Positions 34,216 through 44,350 are shown, counted from the stretch's first letter. The stretch is 64,000 bases of DNA from Methylobacterium soli (GCF_008806385.1 NZ_VZZK01000015.1:1-64000), one strand, 5' to 3'. Notes: generated by a model from the sequence alone, not told the origin. Numbers and translations are program-made.

Positions 34216-35235
34216 TCAGGCGGCGCCGCGCGTATCCGACTCGCCGCCCGCCTCGACGAAGGCCTTGAGCTCGTCGAGGGACGCGAAGGTGAAGCGCCCC
34301 CGCGGGGTCTCGGCCTCGATCGCGCCGTTGGCGTACATCACGTAGGTGTTGCCGCCCGACGCGTAGGTGCCGACGACCTCGAGCTTGGGCTCCGGTTGCG
34401 GCTCGGGCTCGGGCGGCGCCGCCTCCGGCTCGGGGTCCGGCGCGGTGTCCATGGCCGGGCGCAGGACCGGTGCGGGCTCATCATGGGGCGGGGTCACGGG
34501 CTCGGGGGCCGCGAACAGGTCGTCCTCGGGGGCGATGCCGTCATCTGGCTCGGCAGAGCCCGCGGGCTCTGCCGTGTGAGATTGCGACGACAGGGGCGGC
34601 ATCGTGGCGGCTAGCGCCGTGGCGGCCGGGATTGTGGCGGCCGAAGCCGCGGCGGCCGAAGCCGTGGCGGCCGGCGGCGCGGGCATGAACCCGGCGGGTT
34701 CCGGCAGGCTCGGCTCAGGCTCGCGCGCCGCCTCGTGGGATTCCGTGGGCTCGCTCTCCGTCGCGGGCGCGGCGGCAGAGTCGGCGTGGGCGTCGGCGCG
34801 GGGGAAAAACGTGTCCGTGAAGGTCGGCTCGCTGCCGGCGCGTCCGGCCGTCAGGGCGGCACCGGCCGCCGCGCCCCCGGCCAGACCCGCAACCGTGCCG
34901 AGGATGGGGCGGCCGGTGGCGGGGCCCTGCGGCAGAACCGGATCGACCCGCGGCGGGAAGACGGGGGCGGCGCCGGCATTCGGGCTGCCGAGATCCCGGG
35001 CCGGCGGCCGGGCCGCCTCGGGCTCGCGGCGCCCAGCCAGCGCCCGCTCGACCCGCCGCAATCCGCTCGCCACGATGCCGAGTGCGAGGATCACCGCGCC
35101 GGCCGCCGCGACGGTGGCACCCGCGATCACCATCGCGAGACCGCTCTCGAGGCGCACGAAGGGAAAGCCCTGAATCACGGAGGCGATGCCGCCGATGATC
35201 ATGACGGCGGCGAGCGCGAACAGCGCGAGGATCAT
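34216..35235 (-). CDS. Membrane protein with Pro/Glu-rich domain
   Basis: The 339-aa protein has two N-terminal membrane helices (about 2-26 and 33-58). A cytoplasmic or periplasmic region of roughly 210 residues rich in Pro, Glu and Ala follows, including a short run of AAS/SAAT-like alternations. A compact C-terminal domain reads LEVVGTYASGGNTYVMYANG and continues to FTFASLDELKAFVEAG; this last part looks folded and conserved. The ATG at 35235 starts the first helix directly. Function unknown. Confidence 0.75.
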   Translation of the reverse strand: MILALFALAAVMIIGGIASVIQGFPFVRLESGLAMVIAGATVAAAGAVILALGIVASGLRRVERALAGRREPEAARPPARDLGSPNAGAAPVFPPRVDPVLPQGPATGRPILGTVAGLAGGAAAGAALTAGRAGSEPTFTDTFFPRADAHADSAAAPATESEPTESHEAAREPEPSLPEPAGFMPAPPAATASAAAASAATIPAATALAATMPPLSSQSHTAEPAGSAEPDDGIAPEDDLFAAPEPVTPPHDEPAPVLRPAMDTAPDPEPEAAPPEPEPQPEPKLEVVGTYASGGNTYVMYANGAIEAETPRGRFTFASLDELKAFVEAGGESDTRGAA

Positions 35236-35589
35236 GCAACTCTCTGAGCAACGGCCGGAGGGTCCGGGCCCCGGACAGTAAGGCCTTGGAGGGGTTTTGC
35301 AAAACCGATCCCGGCTCGGGAATCGGCCAGAAATCCCGTCGTCCACGGCCGATGTCGCGCACGGGCCGCGCAGGGTCAAGCGCGCGGCGCCCGGCCCGAC
35401 TCCGGCGGGGCGCGCTTTCACACAGGCCGATGCGGCCCCCGGCGTTGCCGAGGCGCGGGCACCGACTTACCTAAGCGGCCGTTGCCTCATGGACGGCACG
35501 CGTCTCGCGTGGCCGCCGGCAAGAATCTCGAACCCATCTTCACCCGACGTGCCTTCACCCGAAGCCGCCGCAATCCCGGAGAGATGCCG
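35236..35589. other. Divergent region before sodB
   Basis: This stretch holds a perfect palindrome GGTTTTGCAAAACC (35293-35306) and a hairpin with CCGATCCCG and CGGGAATCGG arms (35305-35326). They lie between the leftward membrane protein and rightward sodB and could be regulator sites or a terminator. No coding potential is seen beyond shadows. Confidence 0.4.
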
Positions 35590-36189
35590 ATGACCTTCAC
35601 CCTGCCGGAACTCCCCTACGCCTACGACGCGCTCGGGCCCTACATGTCCAAGGAGACCCTCGAGTTCCACCACGACAAGCATCACAAGGCCTATGTCGAC
35701 ACGGGCAACAAGCTGCTCGAGGGCACGGATCTCCAGGGCAAGAGCGTGGAGGAGATCGTCAAGGCGAGCTACAACACTAATCAGGCGCTCTTCAACAACG
35801 CCGGCCAGCACTACAACCACATCCATTTCTGGCAGTGGATGAAGCCGAATGGCGGCGGCGCGATTCCCGGCGCGCTCGCCAAGAAGATCGACGAGGACCT
35901 CGGCGGGGCCGAGAAGTTCAAGGCCGACTTCATCCAGGCCGGCATCGGCCAGTTCGGCTCGGGCTGGGCCTGGCTCGCCGTCAAGGACGGCAAGCTCGCC
36001 ATCCTGAAGACCCCGAACGGCGAGAACCCGCTGGTGCACGGCGCCAAGCCGATCCTCGGCGTCGATGTCTGGGAGCACTCCTACTACATCGATTACCGCA
36101 ACCGCCGCCCCGACTACCTGAAGGCCTTTATCGAGAACCTGGTGAACTGGGAGCACGTGGAGGCGATGTACGCCGAGGCCTCGAAGTAG
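35590..36189 (+). CDS. sodB: Superoxide dismutase, Fe/Mn family
   Basis: This enzyme dismutates superoxide in the cytoplasm. The 199-aa protein starts FTLPELPYAYDALGPYMS. Metal ligands are H27 (EFHHDKHHKAY), H77 (YNHIHFW), D159 and H163 (DVWEHSYYID). Length and the N-terminal style fit the Fe-type (SodB), but metal choice cannot be fixed by eye. The ATG at 35590 has GGAGAG about eight bases upstream and is preferred over 35584. A strong GC hairpin follows. Confidence 0.96.
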   Translation: MTFTLPELPYAYDALGPYMSKETLEFHHDKHHKAYVDTGNKLLEGTDLQGKSVEEIVKASYNTNQALFNNAGQHYNHIHFWQWMKPNGGGAIPGALAKKIDEDLGGAEKFKADFIQAGIGQFGSGWAWLAVKDGKLAILKTPNGENPLVHGAKPILGVDVWEHSYYIDYRNRRPDYLKAFIENLVNWEHVEAMYAEASK

Positions 36190-36206
36190 GGGTTTTCCAC
36201 GGAGCA

Positions 36207-36234
36207 GCGCCGCGGGCGATTCAGCCCGCGGCGC
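36207..36234 (+). terminator. GC hairpin after sodB
   Basis: Eleven-base perfect arms (36207-36217 and 36224-36234) surround GATTCA, 17 bases past the sodB stop. No T-run follows, so it may be a processed 3' stem or a Rho-independent terminator of reduced strength. Confidence 0.55.
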
Positions 36235-36401
36235 CGCGATCGCCCCTTGAGGCCGCGCGAAAAACCGGGTCTTGATGCGCCGCGCCGGGCAGACCCGGCA
36301 TCACCTGGGGCCCGCGCCATCTCCGTCTCAGCCCAAAGCCCGCTGCCGGGACCTCGGCCGGCCCGCCGCCCTGCGCCCCGCACCGGTCCCGCGCCCGCCC
36401 G

Positions 36402-37931
36402 ATGATCCGCTCCATCCTCTCCGTCGGCGGCTGGACCCTGGTCTCGCGCGCCACGGGTTTTGCCCGCGACGTGGTCATGGCGGCCGTGATGGGGGCCGGG
36501 CCGATCGCCGACGCCTTCGTGGTGGCGTTCCGGCTGCCGAACCATTTCCGGGCGATCTTCGGCGAGGGCGCCTTCAACACCGCCTTCGTGCCGGCCTATG
36601 CGGGCCTCGCGGAGGTCGGAGCGGACGGCGCCGCGCGGGTCTTTGCCGACCGCATCTTCAGCCTGATGCTGGCGACCCAGATCGTGCTGCTGGCAATCGC
36701 GCTGCCGGCGATGCCCTGGGTGGTGCGGGGCCTGGCGCCGGGCTTCTCGGAGGATCCGGAGCGCTTTGCCCTCGCGGTCTCGCTGACCCGGATCACCGCC
36801 CCGTACCTGCTGTTCATGACCCTGGTGACGTTGCTCTCCGGGATCCTGAACGCGCACCGGCGCTTCGCGGTGGCGGCCGGGGCGCCCGTGCTCCTCAACC
36901 TCGCCATGCTGGGAGCGCTGGCGCTCAACGCCCTGTTCCCCAATGCCGGCTACGCCGCCGCCTGGGGCGTCGCCCTCGCGGGGCTGCTGCAATTCGGCCT
37001 GCTCTGGTGGGGCTGCCGCCGGGCCGGGGTGATGCCCGGGCTCGCCGCCCCGAGGCTGCGCGACCCCGCCATGACCCGCTTCTTCAAGGTGCTGGGCCCC
37101 GCCGTGATCGGCGCGGCCGGCTTCCAGATCGCGACCTTCGCCGACACCATCATCGCGAGCCTGCTGCCGACCGGCGCCGTCTCGGCCCTCTACTACGCCG
37201 ACCGGCTCTACCAGCTCCCCTTCGGGGTCATCGCCATCGCGGCCGGCACGGTGCTGCTGCCCGAGATGAGCCGGCGCATCGCGGCCGGCGACGTCGCGGG
37301 GGCGCACGCGGCCCAGAACCGGGCCGCCGGGTTCTCGCTGGCGCTCTCGGCCCCCTTCACGGTGGCGTTCCTGACCCTGCCGGGGCTGATCATGGCGGCC
37401 CTGTTCCAGCGCGGCGCCTTCAGCGCCGAGGATGCCGCCCGCGCCGCCTCGGTGCTCGCCGCCTACGGCCTCGCCTTGCCGGCCGTGGTGCTGGTGCGCA
37501 GCGCGGTCGCGAGCTTCTACGCCCGGCAGGACACCGCGACGCCGCTCTACGCCTCGCTCAGCGCCATCGCGGTCAATGTCGGGCTGAAACTGGTGCTGAC
37601 GGGCCCTTACGGCGTCACCGGCCTCGCACTCGCCACCGCGGTGAGCCAGTGGGTGAACCTGATCCTCCTCGTCGGGCTCGCGTGGCGGCGGGGCTGGACC
37701 GCGCCGGGGCGCGGCCTGCTCATCACCGGACTCGGCGTCGTCATCGCCTGCACGGGGCTCGCCGCGGTCGCGATCCTCGGCCTGCCGCTCGCCGAGCGGG
37801 TGGTGCCGGCCCTGCCGCATCTGCGCGAGATCGCGGTGCTGAGCCTCCTCGGCGCGGCCGGTGCGGCGATCTACGGGCTCCTGCTCCTCGCGACGCTCCA
37901 CCTCTTCGGATTGCGCCTGCGCCGCGCCTGA
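36402..37931 (+). CDS. murJ: Lipid II flippase MurJ
   Basis: MurJ moves lipid II across the inner membrane for peptidoglycan synthesis. The 509-aa protein has fourteen predicted helices, with signatures GFARDVVMAAVMGAGPIADA, AFRLPNHFRAIFGEGAFN and FVPAYAG near the N-terminus. The essential cavity arginines (SRATGFARD, RLPNHFR) and the later YYADRLYQLPFGV motif are kept. It is a single gene between sodB and the dehalogenase gene. Confidence 0.95.
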   Translation: MIRSILSVGGWTLVSRATGFARDVVMAAVMGAGPIADAFVVAFRLPNHFRAIFGEGAFNTAFVPAYAGLAEVGADGAARVFADRIFSLMLATQIVLLAIALPAMPWVVRGLAPGFSEDPERFALAVSLTRITAPYLLFMTLVTLLSGILNAHRRFAVAAGAPVLLNLAMLGALALNALFPNAGYAAAWGVALAGLLQFGLLWWGCRRAGVMPGLAAPRLRDPAMTRFFKVLGPAVIGAAGFQIATFADTIIASLLPTGAVSALYYADRLYQLPFGVIAIAAGTVLLPEMSRRIAAGDVAGAHAAQNRAAGFSLALSAPFTVAFLTLPGLIMAALFQRGAFSAEDAARAASVLAAYGLALPAVVLVRSAVASFYARQDTATPLYASLSAIAVNVGLKLVLTGPYGVTGLALATAVSQWVNLILLVGLAWRRGWTAPGRGLLITGLGVVIACTGLAAVAILGLPLAERVVPALPHLREIAVLSLLGAAGAAIYGLLLLATLHLFGLRLRRA

Positions 37932-38025
37932 AATTCTGGAGAACCTGTCGCGTCCGGGGCGCATCCGAGCCTCGCCGCGAGGCCGCCGCGCACCAGATCC
38001 AGGCTCCCGAGACCCCGGAGGCCCC

Positions 38026-38700
38026 ATGGACGCGTCCCCCCTCACCGCCGGCAAGGCGGCCGTCGTCTTCGACGCCTACGGCACCCTGTTCGACGTCCAC
38101 GCGGCCGTGCAGAGGCACGCCGACGCGGTCGGGCCGGACGCGCCCCGCCTCTCCGAAATCTGGCGCAACAAGCAGCTCGAATACAGCTGGATCACCAGCC
38201 TGATGGGGCGCTACCGCAGCTTCTGGTCGATGACCGAGGAGGCGCTGGATTACGCGCTCGCGCGCCATCCTCGGGTCGACCGGGCGTTGCGCGACAGGCT
38301 CCTCGACGCCTATCGCGACCTCGCGGCCTATCCGGAGGTACCCGAAACCCTGCGGCGCCTGAGGGCCTCCGGCCTGCGGACCGCGATCCTGTCGAACGGC
38401 AACGCGGAGATGCTGGCGCGGGCGGTGGCCTCGGCGGGGCTCGGCGACCACCTCGACGCGGTGCTCTCGGTCGACGCGGCGCGGGTCTTCAAGACGGCGC
38501 CGGCCGCCTACGCCATCGTGCTCGACCATCTCGAGCTCGCGCGCGCCGACGTGCTGTTCTGCTCCTCGAACCGCTGGGACGTGGCGGGGGCCGCGTCCTA
38601 CGGCTTCGCCACCGCCTGGCTCAACCGGACCGGCCTGCCCGACGAGTACGCGGAACTCCCGCCGGACGCGGTGATCGGCAATCTCGACGCGCTGGTCTGA
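38026..38700 (+). CDS. Haloacid dehalogenase, type II
   Basis: The 224-aa protein matches L-2-haloacid dehalogenases: nucleophile Asp16 in VVFDAYGTLFD, the substrate Arg/Trp region 'LEYSWITSLMGRYRSFWSMT', Ser in LSNGNAEML, Lys in VFKTAP, and CSSNRWDVAGAASYGF. It would hydrolyse 2-halo acids to 2-hydroxy acids, though physiological roles vary. The ATG at 38026 has GGAGG nearby. It follows murJ by 94 bases and converges with the carbamoyltransferase gene. Confidence 0.92.
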   Translation: MDASPLTAGKAAVVFDAYGTLFDVHAAVQRHADAVGPDAPRLSEIWRNKQLEYSWITSLMGRYRSFWSMTEEALDYALARHPRVDRALRDRLLDAYRDLAAYPEVPETLRRLRASGLRTAILSNGNAEMLARAVASAGLGDHLDAVLSVDAARVFKTAPAAYAIVLDHLELARADVLFCSSNRWDVAGAASYGFATAWLNRTGLPDEYAELPPDAVIGNLDALV

Positions 38701-38733
38701 TCAGCCCCGCCCCGGCGCGGAGCCCGCCCGCGC

Positions 38734-40491
38734 TCACTTCACCAAGAGCCAATCCTCGACCACGAGGGCGTCGAGCCCCGTGGTGTAGAACATCAGGATC
38801 GCGTCCTCCGCCGTGTGGAGGATCGGCTTGCCCATCACGTTGAAGCTCGTGTTGAGCAGGATCGGCACCCCGGTGATGTCCCGGAAGGCGCCGATCAGGG
38901 CCGCGTAGGCCGGGTTGCGCGCGGGCGTCACGCTCTGGAGGCGCCCGGTCCCGTCCGCGTGGACCACCGCCGGCACCCGCGCCCGCACCGCCTCGCGCCA
39001 GACCAGGGTCCGCTCCATGTAGGGGCTGTCGGCGTAATCCTCGAACCAGTCCGGCCCGGCCTCGGCCAGGATCGAGGGTGCGAAGGGCCGGAAGGCCTCG
39101 CGGTACTTCACCTTTGCGTTGAGGGCGTCCTTCGCGTGAGGCGGGCGCGGATCGGCCAGGATCGAGCGGTTGCCGAGCGCCCGAGGGCCGAACTCCGCTC
39201 GCCCCTGGACCCAGCCGACGAGACCGCCCTCGGCGAGGATCCGGGCGGCCTCCCGGGTCACCCCGTCCTGGCCGAGATGCCGGGCCCGGGGCTCCCAGGC
39301 GGCCATGCGGGCGAAGGGCTCGGTGGAGATCCGCGAGCCGAGATACGGGGAGAGCGGGCGGGATTCCGGCGCCGGTCCGCGCCAGTCCGGGTGGTCCTCC
39401 GCGTAGGCGAGCCAGGCGGCCCCGATGGCGTTGCCGTCGTCGCCCGGCGCCGAGGGGACGTGGAGATGGACAAATCCCGAGCGGCCGAGGACCCGGCCGT
39501 TATAGGAGGAATTGAGGCCGCAGCCCCCCGAGATCACGAGGTTCTCGTGGGGGGCGAGCCGCCCGGCCTCGGCCACCAGGATGTCCATCATCTCGCCGAA
39601 CAGGTCCTGGCCGCAGCGGGCGAGGTCGGCCCAGCCGACCTCCTGCGCGTCCGCGGGCCGGCGCGCCAGGATCTCGGCCGCGACCGCCTGGACGGTGGCG
39701 TCGTCGGCAAATCGCAGGCGCCCGCCCTCGCCCGAGAACAGGCGGCGCAGCAGGCCCATCAGCTCCGGATCGGTCCGGCCGTAGGGCGCGAGCCCCATGA
39801 TCTTCCATTCCTCGCCCTTGATCTGGTCGAAGCCCGCGAGGTCCGTGATCAGGCCGTAGAGGAAGCCCACCGAGCCGCGCCCGCGATGGCGGCGCACCTC
39901 CTCGATCCGGTTGTCGCGCATCCGGTAGATCGCGGCCGCCCCGGTCTCCCCCATCCCGTCGACGATCAGCGCCGTGGCCTCGGAGAACGGGCTGCCCCAG
40001 AGCCCGTAGGCCGCGTGGGTGAGGTGATGCGGGTAGCGGCGCTGCGCCGCCACCTCGGCCCGGGGCGCGCCGCCGGCGCCGCGGGTCTCCTGATCCAGCG
40101 CCAGGAGCGTGCCGTAGCCGGCCCGCATCTGCGCGAGGTTCAGCTCGGCGATGAAGATGCGCTCGGCGCGCTCGGGCACGAAGGAGCGGTTGAGCGCCGT
40201 GCCGTGCCGGCGCAGGGCCTCGATCGTGAAGGCGCCGCCGCGCTCCTGGCCCTGCAGGAACTCGGTGAATTGCGCGCCCCAGGTCGACGCGATGACGATC
40301 TCGGAGCCCCGGGGCACGTGGCGCTCCAGGATGCCGACCATTCGGGTCGCGGCGTCGGGCTCGCAGTTCGGCGCGCGCTTGTATTGCAGGAAGCGCTCGG
40401 CGGCCTCGGCGAAGATCACCGCGCCATCCGGGCCGACCAGGGCGAGCGCCGGGTCGTGGAAGGTCGTCGCGAGGCCGAGATAGTAGCGCAT
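38734..40491 (-). CDS. NodU/CmcH-family O-carbamoyltransferase
   Basis: The 585-aa protein has the N-terminal YrdC-like/ASKHA fold part with AAERFLQYKRAPN, PHHLTHAAYGLWGSPFSEA, MGETGAAAIYR and GCGLNSSYNGR, and APGDDGNAIGAAWLAY. The C-terminal part shows VQGRAEFGPRALGNRSILAD and GVPILLNTSFNVMGKPILHT. The family transfers carbamoyl groups from carbamoyl phosphate to hydroxyls of sugars or antibiotics (NodU, CmcH, TobZ). No nod or polyketide genes lie nearby, so the acceptor is unknown. Confidence 0.93.
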   Translation of the reverse strand: MRYYLGLATTFHDPALALVGPDGAVIFAEAAERFLQYKRAPNCEPDAATRMVGILERHVPRGSEIVIASTWGAQFTEFLQGQERGGAFTIEALRRHGTALNRSFVPERAERIFIAELNLAQMRAGYGTLLALDQETRGAGGAPRAEVAAQRRYPHHLTHAAYGLWGSPFSEATALIVDGMGETGAAAIYRMRDNRIEEVRRHRGRGSVGFLYGLITDLAGFDQIKGEEWKIMGLAPYGRTDPELMGLLRRLFSGEGGRLRFADDATVQAVAAEILARRPADAQEVGWADLARCGQDLFGEMMDILVAEAGRLAPHENLVISGGCGLNSSYNGRVLGRSGFVHLHVPSAPGDDGNAIGAAWLAYAEDHPDWRGPAPESRPLSPYLGSRISTEPFARMAAWEPRARHLGQDGVTREAARILAEGGLVGWVQGRAEFGPRALGNRSILADPRPPHAKDALNAKVKYREAFRPFAPSILAEAGPDWFEDYADSPYMERTLVWREAVRARVPAVVHADGTGRLQSVTPARNPAYAALIGAFRDITGVPILLNTSFNVMGKPILHTAEDAILMFYTTGLDALVVEDWLLVK

Positions 40492-40573
40492 CGGGTCTCC
40501 CTGCGGCGGCGCCCGTCCGGTGGAGGAGCCGGGTTACAGGGCGCGACCGGACCTCGCAACGCCCGCGCCGCCG

Positions 40574-41764
40574 CTAACGGCCCCCCGCCGCCGCCCGTTT
40601 CCGGCGCTCGCGGCCGGTCGCCAGGGCCAGGATGGCGGCGCCGACGCAGCCCGACAGGAGGGAGCCGACGAGGACGCCGAGCTTCGTCTCGGTCTCGAGC
40701 AGGCCGTCCTTGAAGGCGAGGCCGCCGATGAACAGGCTCATGGTGAAACCGATGCCGCAGAGCACCGCCACCCCGTAGACCTGGCTCCAGCTCGCATGGG
40801 CCGGCCGCTTGGCGAGCCCCGCCAGGACGGCGAGCCGTACGCTCGCGAAGATGCCGACCTGCTTGCCGAGGAAGAGCCCGAGGGCCACCCCGAGGGTGAC
40901 CGGGTCGAGGAGCGCCGCGGGGGAGAGGCCGAGGAGGCTCACGCCCGCGTTGGCGAAACCGAAGACCGGCACGATGGCGTAGGTCACCCAAGGGGTGAGG
41001 GCGTGTTCGAGCCGGTGGAGCGGCGAGGTCGGGTCCTCGGTCCGGGCCGGGCTCGGGCGGATCGGGATGGTCAGCGCCAGGAGCACGCCCGCCACGGTGG
41101 CGTGGATGCCGGAGCGCAGCACGAGGACCCAGAGCACGAGGCCGAGCAGCAGGTAGGGGCTGAGCGCCATGACGCCGGAGCGGTTCAGCAGGACGAGGAG
41201 CCCGAGGGTCCCGGCCGCGAGGGCGAGCATCGCGGGGTCGAGGCCACCCGAATAGAACAGCGCGATGATGACGACCGCGCCGAGATCGTCCACGATCGCG
41301 ACCGCGCTGAGGAAGATCTTGAGGGAGACCGGCGCCCGGCGGCCGAGGAGCGCCAGCACGCCGAGCGCGAAGGCGATGTCGGTGGCGGCGGGAATCGCCC
41401 AACCGCGCAGCGTGGTCCCGCCCCAGTTCAGGGCGACGTAGACGAGGGCCGGCACCACCATGCCGCCCAGCGCCGCGAGTCCGGGCAGGGCCCGGTCGGG
41501 CCAGGTGCGCAACTGCCCGTCCAGGGCCTCGCGCTTGATCTCCAAACCGACGAGCAGGAAGAACACGGCCATCAGGCCGTCATTGATCCAGTGCAGCAGG
41601 CTGAGCGGCCCGAGTTCGAGATGGAGGGCGCGGTCGTAGGCGGCCGCGAAGGTCGAGTTCGCCACCACGAGGGCGAGGAGCGCGGCCGCCATCAGGACGA
41701 GGCCGCCGCCGGCTTCGCTGGTGAGCGCCGTGCGGATGGCGGAGAGCGGGCGCGGCCGGGTCAT
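40574..41764 (-). CDS. nhaA: Na+/H+ antiporter NhaA
   Basis: NhaA exchanges sodium for protons across the inner membrane. The 396-aa protein has twelve predicted helices, [17 protein letters not shown] near residue 70-85, the two-helix crossing motif [18 protein letters not shown], and the essential aspartates in [17 protein letters not shown]-terminal basic tail ([13 protein letters not shown]) ends the protein. It stands between the carbamoyltransferase and tlpA genes, all leftward. Confidence 0.95.
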   Translation of the reverse strand: MTRPRPLSAIRTALTSEAGGGLVLMAAALLALVVANSTFAAAYDRALHLELGPLSLLHWINDGLMAVFFLLVGLEIKREALDGQLRTWPDRALPGLAALGGMVVPALVYVALNWGGTTLRGWAIPAATDIAFALGVLALLGRRAPVSLKIFLSAVAIVDDLGAVVIIALFYSGGLDPAMLALAAGTLGLLVLLNRSGVMALSPYLLLGLVLWVLVLRSGIHATVAGVLLALTIPIRPSPARTEDPTSPLHRLEHALTPWVTYAIVPVFGFANAGVSLLGLSPAALLDPVTLGVALGLFLGKQVGIFASVRLAVLAGLAKRPAHASWSQVYGVAVLCGIGFTMSLFIGGLAFKDGLLETETKLGVLVGSLLSGCVGAAILALATGRERRKRAAAGGR

Positions 41765-41809
41765 GCGGGTCGCGTGCCCGTCTTTGGAGGCGGATTCAAC
41801 CCTGCCCGC

Positions 41810-42454
41810 TCAGGATGACGGCCCGAGCGCCCCCCGGATCAACCGCTTGGCATCCTGGCTCGACCACTCGGCCGGGCCCTTCATGACCCCGACCTCGCAA
41901 CCCTGGACGTCGATCAGGAGCGTCGTCGGCAGGCCGGTCGAGCCGGTGTCGCGCTGGATTGCCGGCAGCACCCGCCCGCCCGGGTCGGCGTAGAAGGCGA
42001 GCCGCGCGATGCCGTTCTCCTTCAGCCAGGCCGCGGGCCTGTCGAGGTTGCGGGTGTCGACATTGATGGCGACGACCGCGAAATCCGCGCCGCCCAGTTC
42101 GCCCTGGAGCCGGTCGAGGGCCGGCATCTCGGCCTTGCAGGGGGCGCACCAGGTCGCCCACAGGTTGACGAGGAGCACCCGCCCCTTGAGGCTGGCGAGG
42201 CTCACCTCGGCGCCGTCCGCCCCCTTGAAGGCGAGCGCCGGCGCGGGCTTGGGCGCGTCGAGGACCTGCATCGCCGCGACCTCGCCGCGGGCAAGCGGCG
42301 CGAGCCGCCGGAGCGCGGCCTCGCTGCTCGCGCAGGGCGCCGGCGCCGCGCCCCCGTTGCCCCCGATGGAGCCCGTCCCGTATAGGGCAAGCCCGGCGCC
42401 GAGCGCCGCGACCAGCGCGGCCCCGATGACGAAGGAAGTCAGGCGGCCGGGCAT
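41810..42454 (-). CDS. tlpA: TlpA-like membrane-anchored thioredoxin
   Basis: The 214-aa protein has an N-terminal membrane anchor (FVIGAALVAALGAGLALYG) and a periplasmic thioredoxin domain with active site WCAPC (C103 and C106). An extra cysteine pair (Cys41 and the one in DVQGCEVG) resembles TlpA of Bradyrhizobium, which reduces copper chaperones and CoxB during cytochrome oxidase maturation. The tlpA-argH divergent arrangement is common in this group. The start at 42454 has GGAG about 11 bases upstream. Confidence 0.88.
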   Translation of the reverse strand: MPGRLTSFVIGAALVAALGAGLALYGTGSIGGNGGAAPAPCASSEAALRRLAPLARGEVAAMQVLDAPKPAPALAFKGADGAEVSLASLKGRVLLVNLWATWCAPCKAEMPALDRLQGELGGADFAVVAINVDTRNLDRPAAWLKENGIARLAFYADPGGRVLPAIQRDTGSTGLPTTLLIDVQGCEVGVMKGPAEWSSQDAKRLIRGALGPSS

Positions 42455-42502
42455 CAGCGTTGCGTCTCCGGGGCGTGAGGCGGCGAGAGGGTTTGAAGCA
42501 TC

Positions 42503-43894
42503 ATGAGCAACCGGATGTGGGGCGGGCGCTTCGCGAGCGGCCCCGCCGAGATCATGGAGGAGATCAACGCCTCCATCGGATTCGACAAGCGCTTGGCACC
42601 CCAGGACATCCGCGGCTCGCTGGCGCATGTCGCGATGCTGGGCGCCGCCGGGATCCTGCCGCCGGAGGATGTGAGCGCGATTCGCGACGGGCTCAAGGCG
42701 GTCCAGGCGGAAATCGAGGCCGGTCAGTTCGAATTCAAGCGGGAGCTCGAGGACATCCACATGAGTGTGGAGAGCCGGCTGCGCGAGATCGTCGGCCCGG
42801 CGGCCGGGCGCCTGCACACCGCCCGCTCGCGCAACGACCAGGTCGCGACCGACATGAAATTGTGGGTGCGCGACACCCTCGACAGCCTCGACGCGCAGGC
42901 CGCCGAATTGCAGCGGGCGCTGGCCGACAAGGCGCGCCAGCATGCCGACACCGTGATGCCGGGCTTCACCCATCTGCAATCGGCCCAGCCCGTCACCTTC
43001 GGCCACCATTGCCTCGCCTATGTGGAGATGCTCGGGCGCGACCGGGGCCGGTTCCGCGATGCCCGCGCGCGCCTCAACGAGTGCCCCCTCGGCGCCGCCG
43101 CGCTCGCCGGCACCTCCTTCCCGATCGACCGGCACGCCACCGCCGCGGCGCTCGGCTTCGACCGGCCGACCGCCAATTCCCTCGATTCCGTGGCCGACCG
43201 GGACTTTGCCCTCGAATCCCTCTCGGCCGCCTCGATCTGCGCCGTCCACCTGTCGCGCTTCGCCGAGGAGCTGGTGGTCTGGACCTCGGCGCAGTTCGGC
43301 TTCGTGAAGCTGTCGGACGGCTTCACCACCGGCTCGTCGATCATGCCGCAGAAGCGCAATCCCGATGCGGCCGAGCTGGTGCGGGCGAAGGCGGGCCGGG
43401 TGATCGGCGCGCTGACGGGTCTCCTCATCGTAATGAAGGGCCTGCCGCTCGCCTATTCGAAGGACATGCAGGAGGACAAGGAGGGCACCTTCGACGCGCT
43501 CCAGGCCCTCTCGCTCTGCCTCGCGGCGATGACCGGCATGGTGCGCGACCTCGCGCCCGTCCCCGAGGTGCTGGCCCGGGCCGCGGGCTCCGGCTACGCC
43601 ACGGCCACCGACCTCGCCGATTGGCTGGTGCGCGAGCTCGGCCTGCCCTTCCGCGACGCCCACCACGTCACCGGCCGCCTCGTCGGCGCGGCCTCCGCCC
43701 GGGGCGTCGGGCTGGAAGCGCTCTCGCTCGCCGAGATGCAGGAGGCGGAGCCGCGCATCACCGAGGCCGTCTACGCCGTGCTCGGCGTCGAGAACTCCGT
43801 GAACAGCCGGACGAGCTACGGCGGCACCGCCCCCGCCAACGTCCGGAGCCAGGCCGAACGCTGGATTGCCCAGCTTGGCCGTGAGACGGCCTGA
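42503..43894 (+). CDS. argH: Argininosuccinate lyase
   Basis: ArgH releases arginine and fumarate in the last step of arginine synthesis. The 463-aa protein shows MWGGRF at the N-terminus, [22 protein letters not shown], and the catalytic loop [15 protein letters not shown] of the fumarase/aspartase superfamily. Length is standard. It diverges from tlpA with only 48 bases between the starts, so the promoters overlap or share control. A stem-loop lies just past the stop. Confidence 0.97.
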   Translation: MSNRMWGGRFASGPAEIMEEINASIGFDKRLAPQDIRGSLAHVAMLGAAGILPPEDVSAIRDGLKAVQAEIEAGQFEFKRELEDIHMSVESRLREIVGPAAGRLHTARSRNDQVATDMKLWVRDTLDSLDAQAAELQRALADKARQHADTVMPGFTHLQSAQPVTFGHHCLAYVEMLGRDRGRFRDARARLNECPLGAAALAGTSFPIDRHATAAALGFDRPTANSLDSVADRDFALESLSAASICAVHLSRFAEELVVWTSAQFGFVKLSDGFTTGSSIMPQKRNPDAAELVRAKAGRVIGALTGLLIVMKGLPLAYSKDMQEDKEGTFDALQALSLCLAAMTGMVRDLAPVPEVLARAAGSGYATATDLADWLVRELGLPFRDAHHVTGRLVGAASARGVGLEALSLAEMQEAEPRITEAVYAVLGVENSVNSRTSYGGTAPANVRSQAERWIAQLGRETA

Positions 43895-43906
43895 AAAAGC
43901 AGCAGG

Positions 43907-43930
43907 ACGCACGCCCGATTGGGCGTGCGT
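43907..43930. terminator. Hairpin after argH
   Basis: Ten-base arms ACGCACGCCC (43907-43916) and GGGCGTGCGT (43921-43930) pair exactly around GATT, 12 bases past the argH stop. No T-run follows on the + strand; five As just before it give a weak T-tract on the other strand. Confidence 0.5.
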
Positions 43931-43990
43931 TCACGGTCCAGCTAGGTGATCCTTGCTAGGAAGCGCCCCGAGCGTTTCGGAGATCGTCGC

Positions 43991-44266
43991 ATGCCCGTGG
44001 AAAGTTGGATCACGCCGGAGGAGGCACCGGCCCTTGCGGCCGCGGCCATCGCCGAGATCGACGCGGCGCTCAGCACCTTGAGCGAGGCGCAGCGGGAGGC
44101 GTTCTGGACCTCCGTGCGCAAGTGCTACAACACCCCCTACAACGACCCGCCGCCGCGCAAGCGGACCTTCGCGGTGTCGGCGGTCATCGCGGCCTGCCGA
44201 GCGCGCCTGCCCGTCACCCCTGCGCCCGTGCCGGCGCCGATGCAGGCCGGCACCGAGGCCGCCTGA
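43991..44266 (+). CDS. Hypothetical 91-aa protein
   Basis: The frame encodes a mostly helical, soluble protein with 'LAAAAIAEIDAALSTLSEAQ', a central KCYNTPYNDPPPRKRTFAVS and a Pro-rich end. No signal peptide or domain is recognised. The ATG at 43991 was chosen over the basic extension from 43946, which overlaps the argH terminator region. It follows argH but sits behind the hairpin, so it may be expressed separately. Confidence 0.6.
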   Translation: MPVESWITPEEAPALAAAAIAEIDAALSTLSEAQREAFWTSVRKCYNTPYNDPPPRKRTFAVSAVIAACRARLPVTPAPVPAPMQAGTEAA

Positions 44267-44350
44267 GGCGCAGGCCCCTTCCGGCGTCCCTTCGGGCGGG
44301 CGGCTCCTGTCTTTCGCCGCCGGGCTCCCGGCCGACGCGAAGCCGCGCCT

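Noticed and set aside
36114..38054. 646-codon open frame opposite murJ
   Set aside because: Arginine/histidine/glycine-rich shadow; murJ on the other strand is certain.
41810..43912. 700-codon frame extending tlpA through argH
   Set aside because: Only the last 214 codons are TlpA; the rest is antisense to argH, and a good TlpA start exists at 42454.
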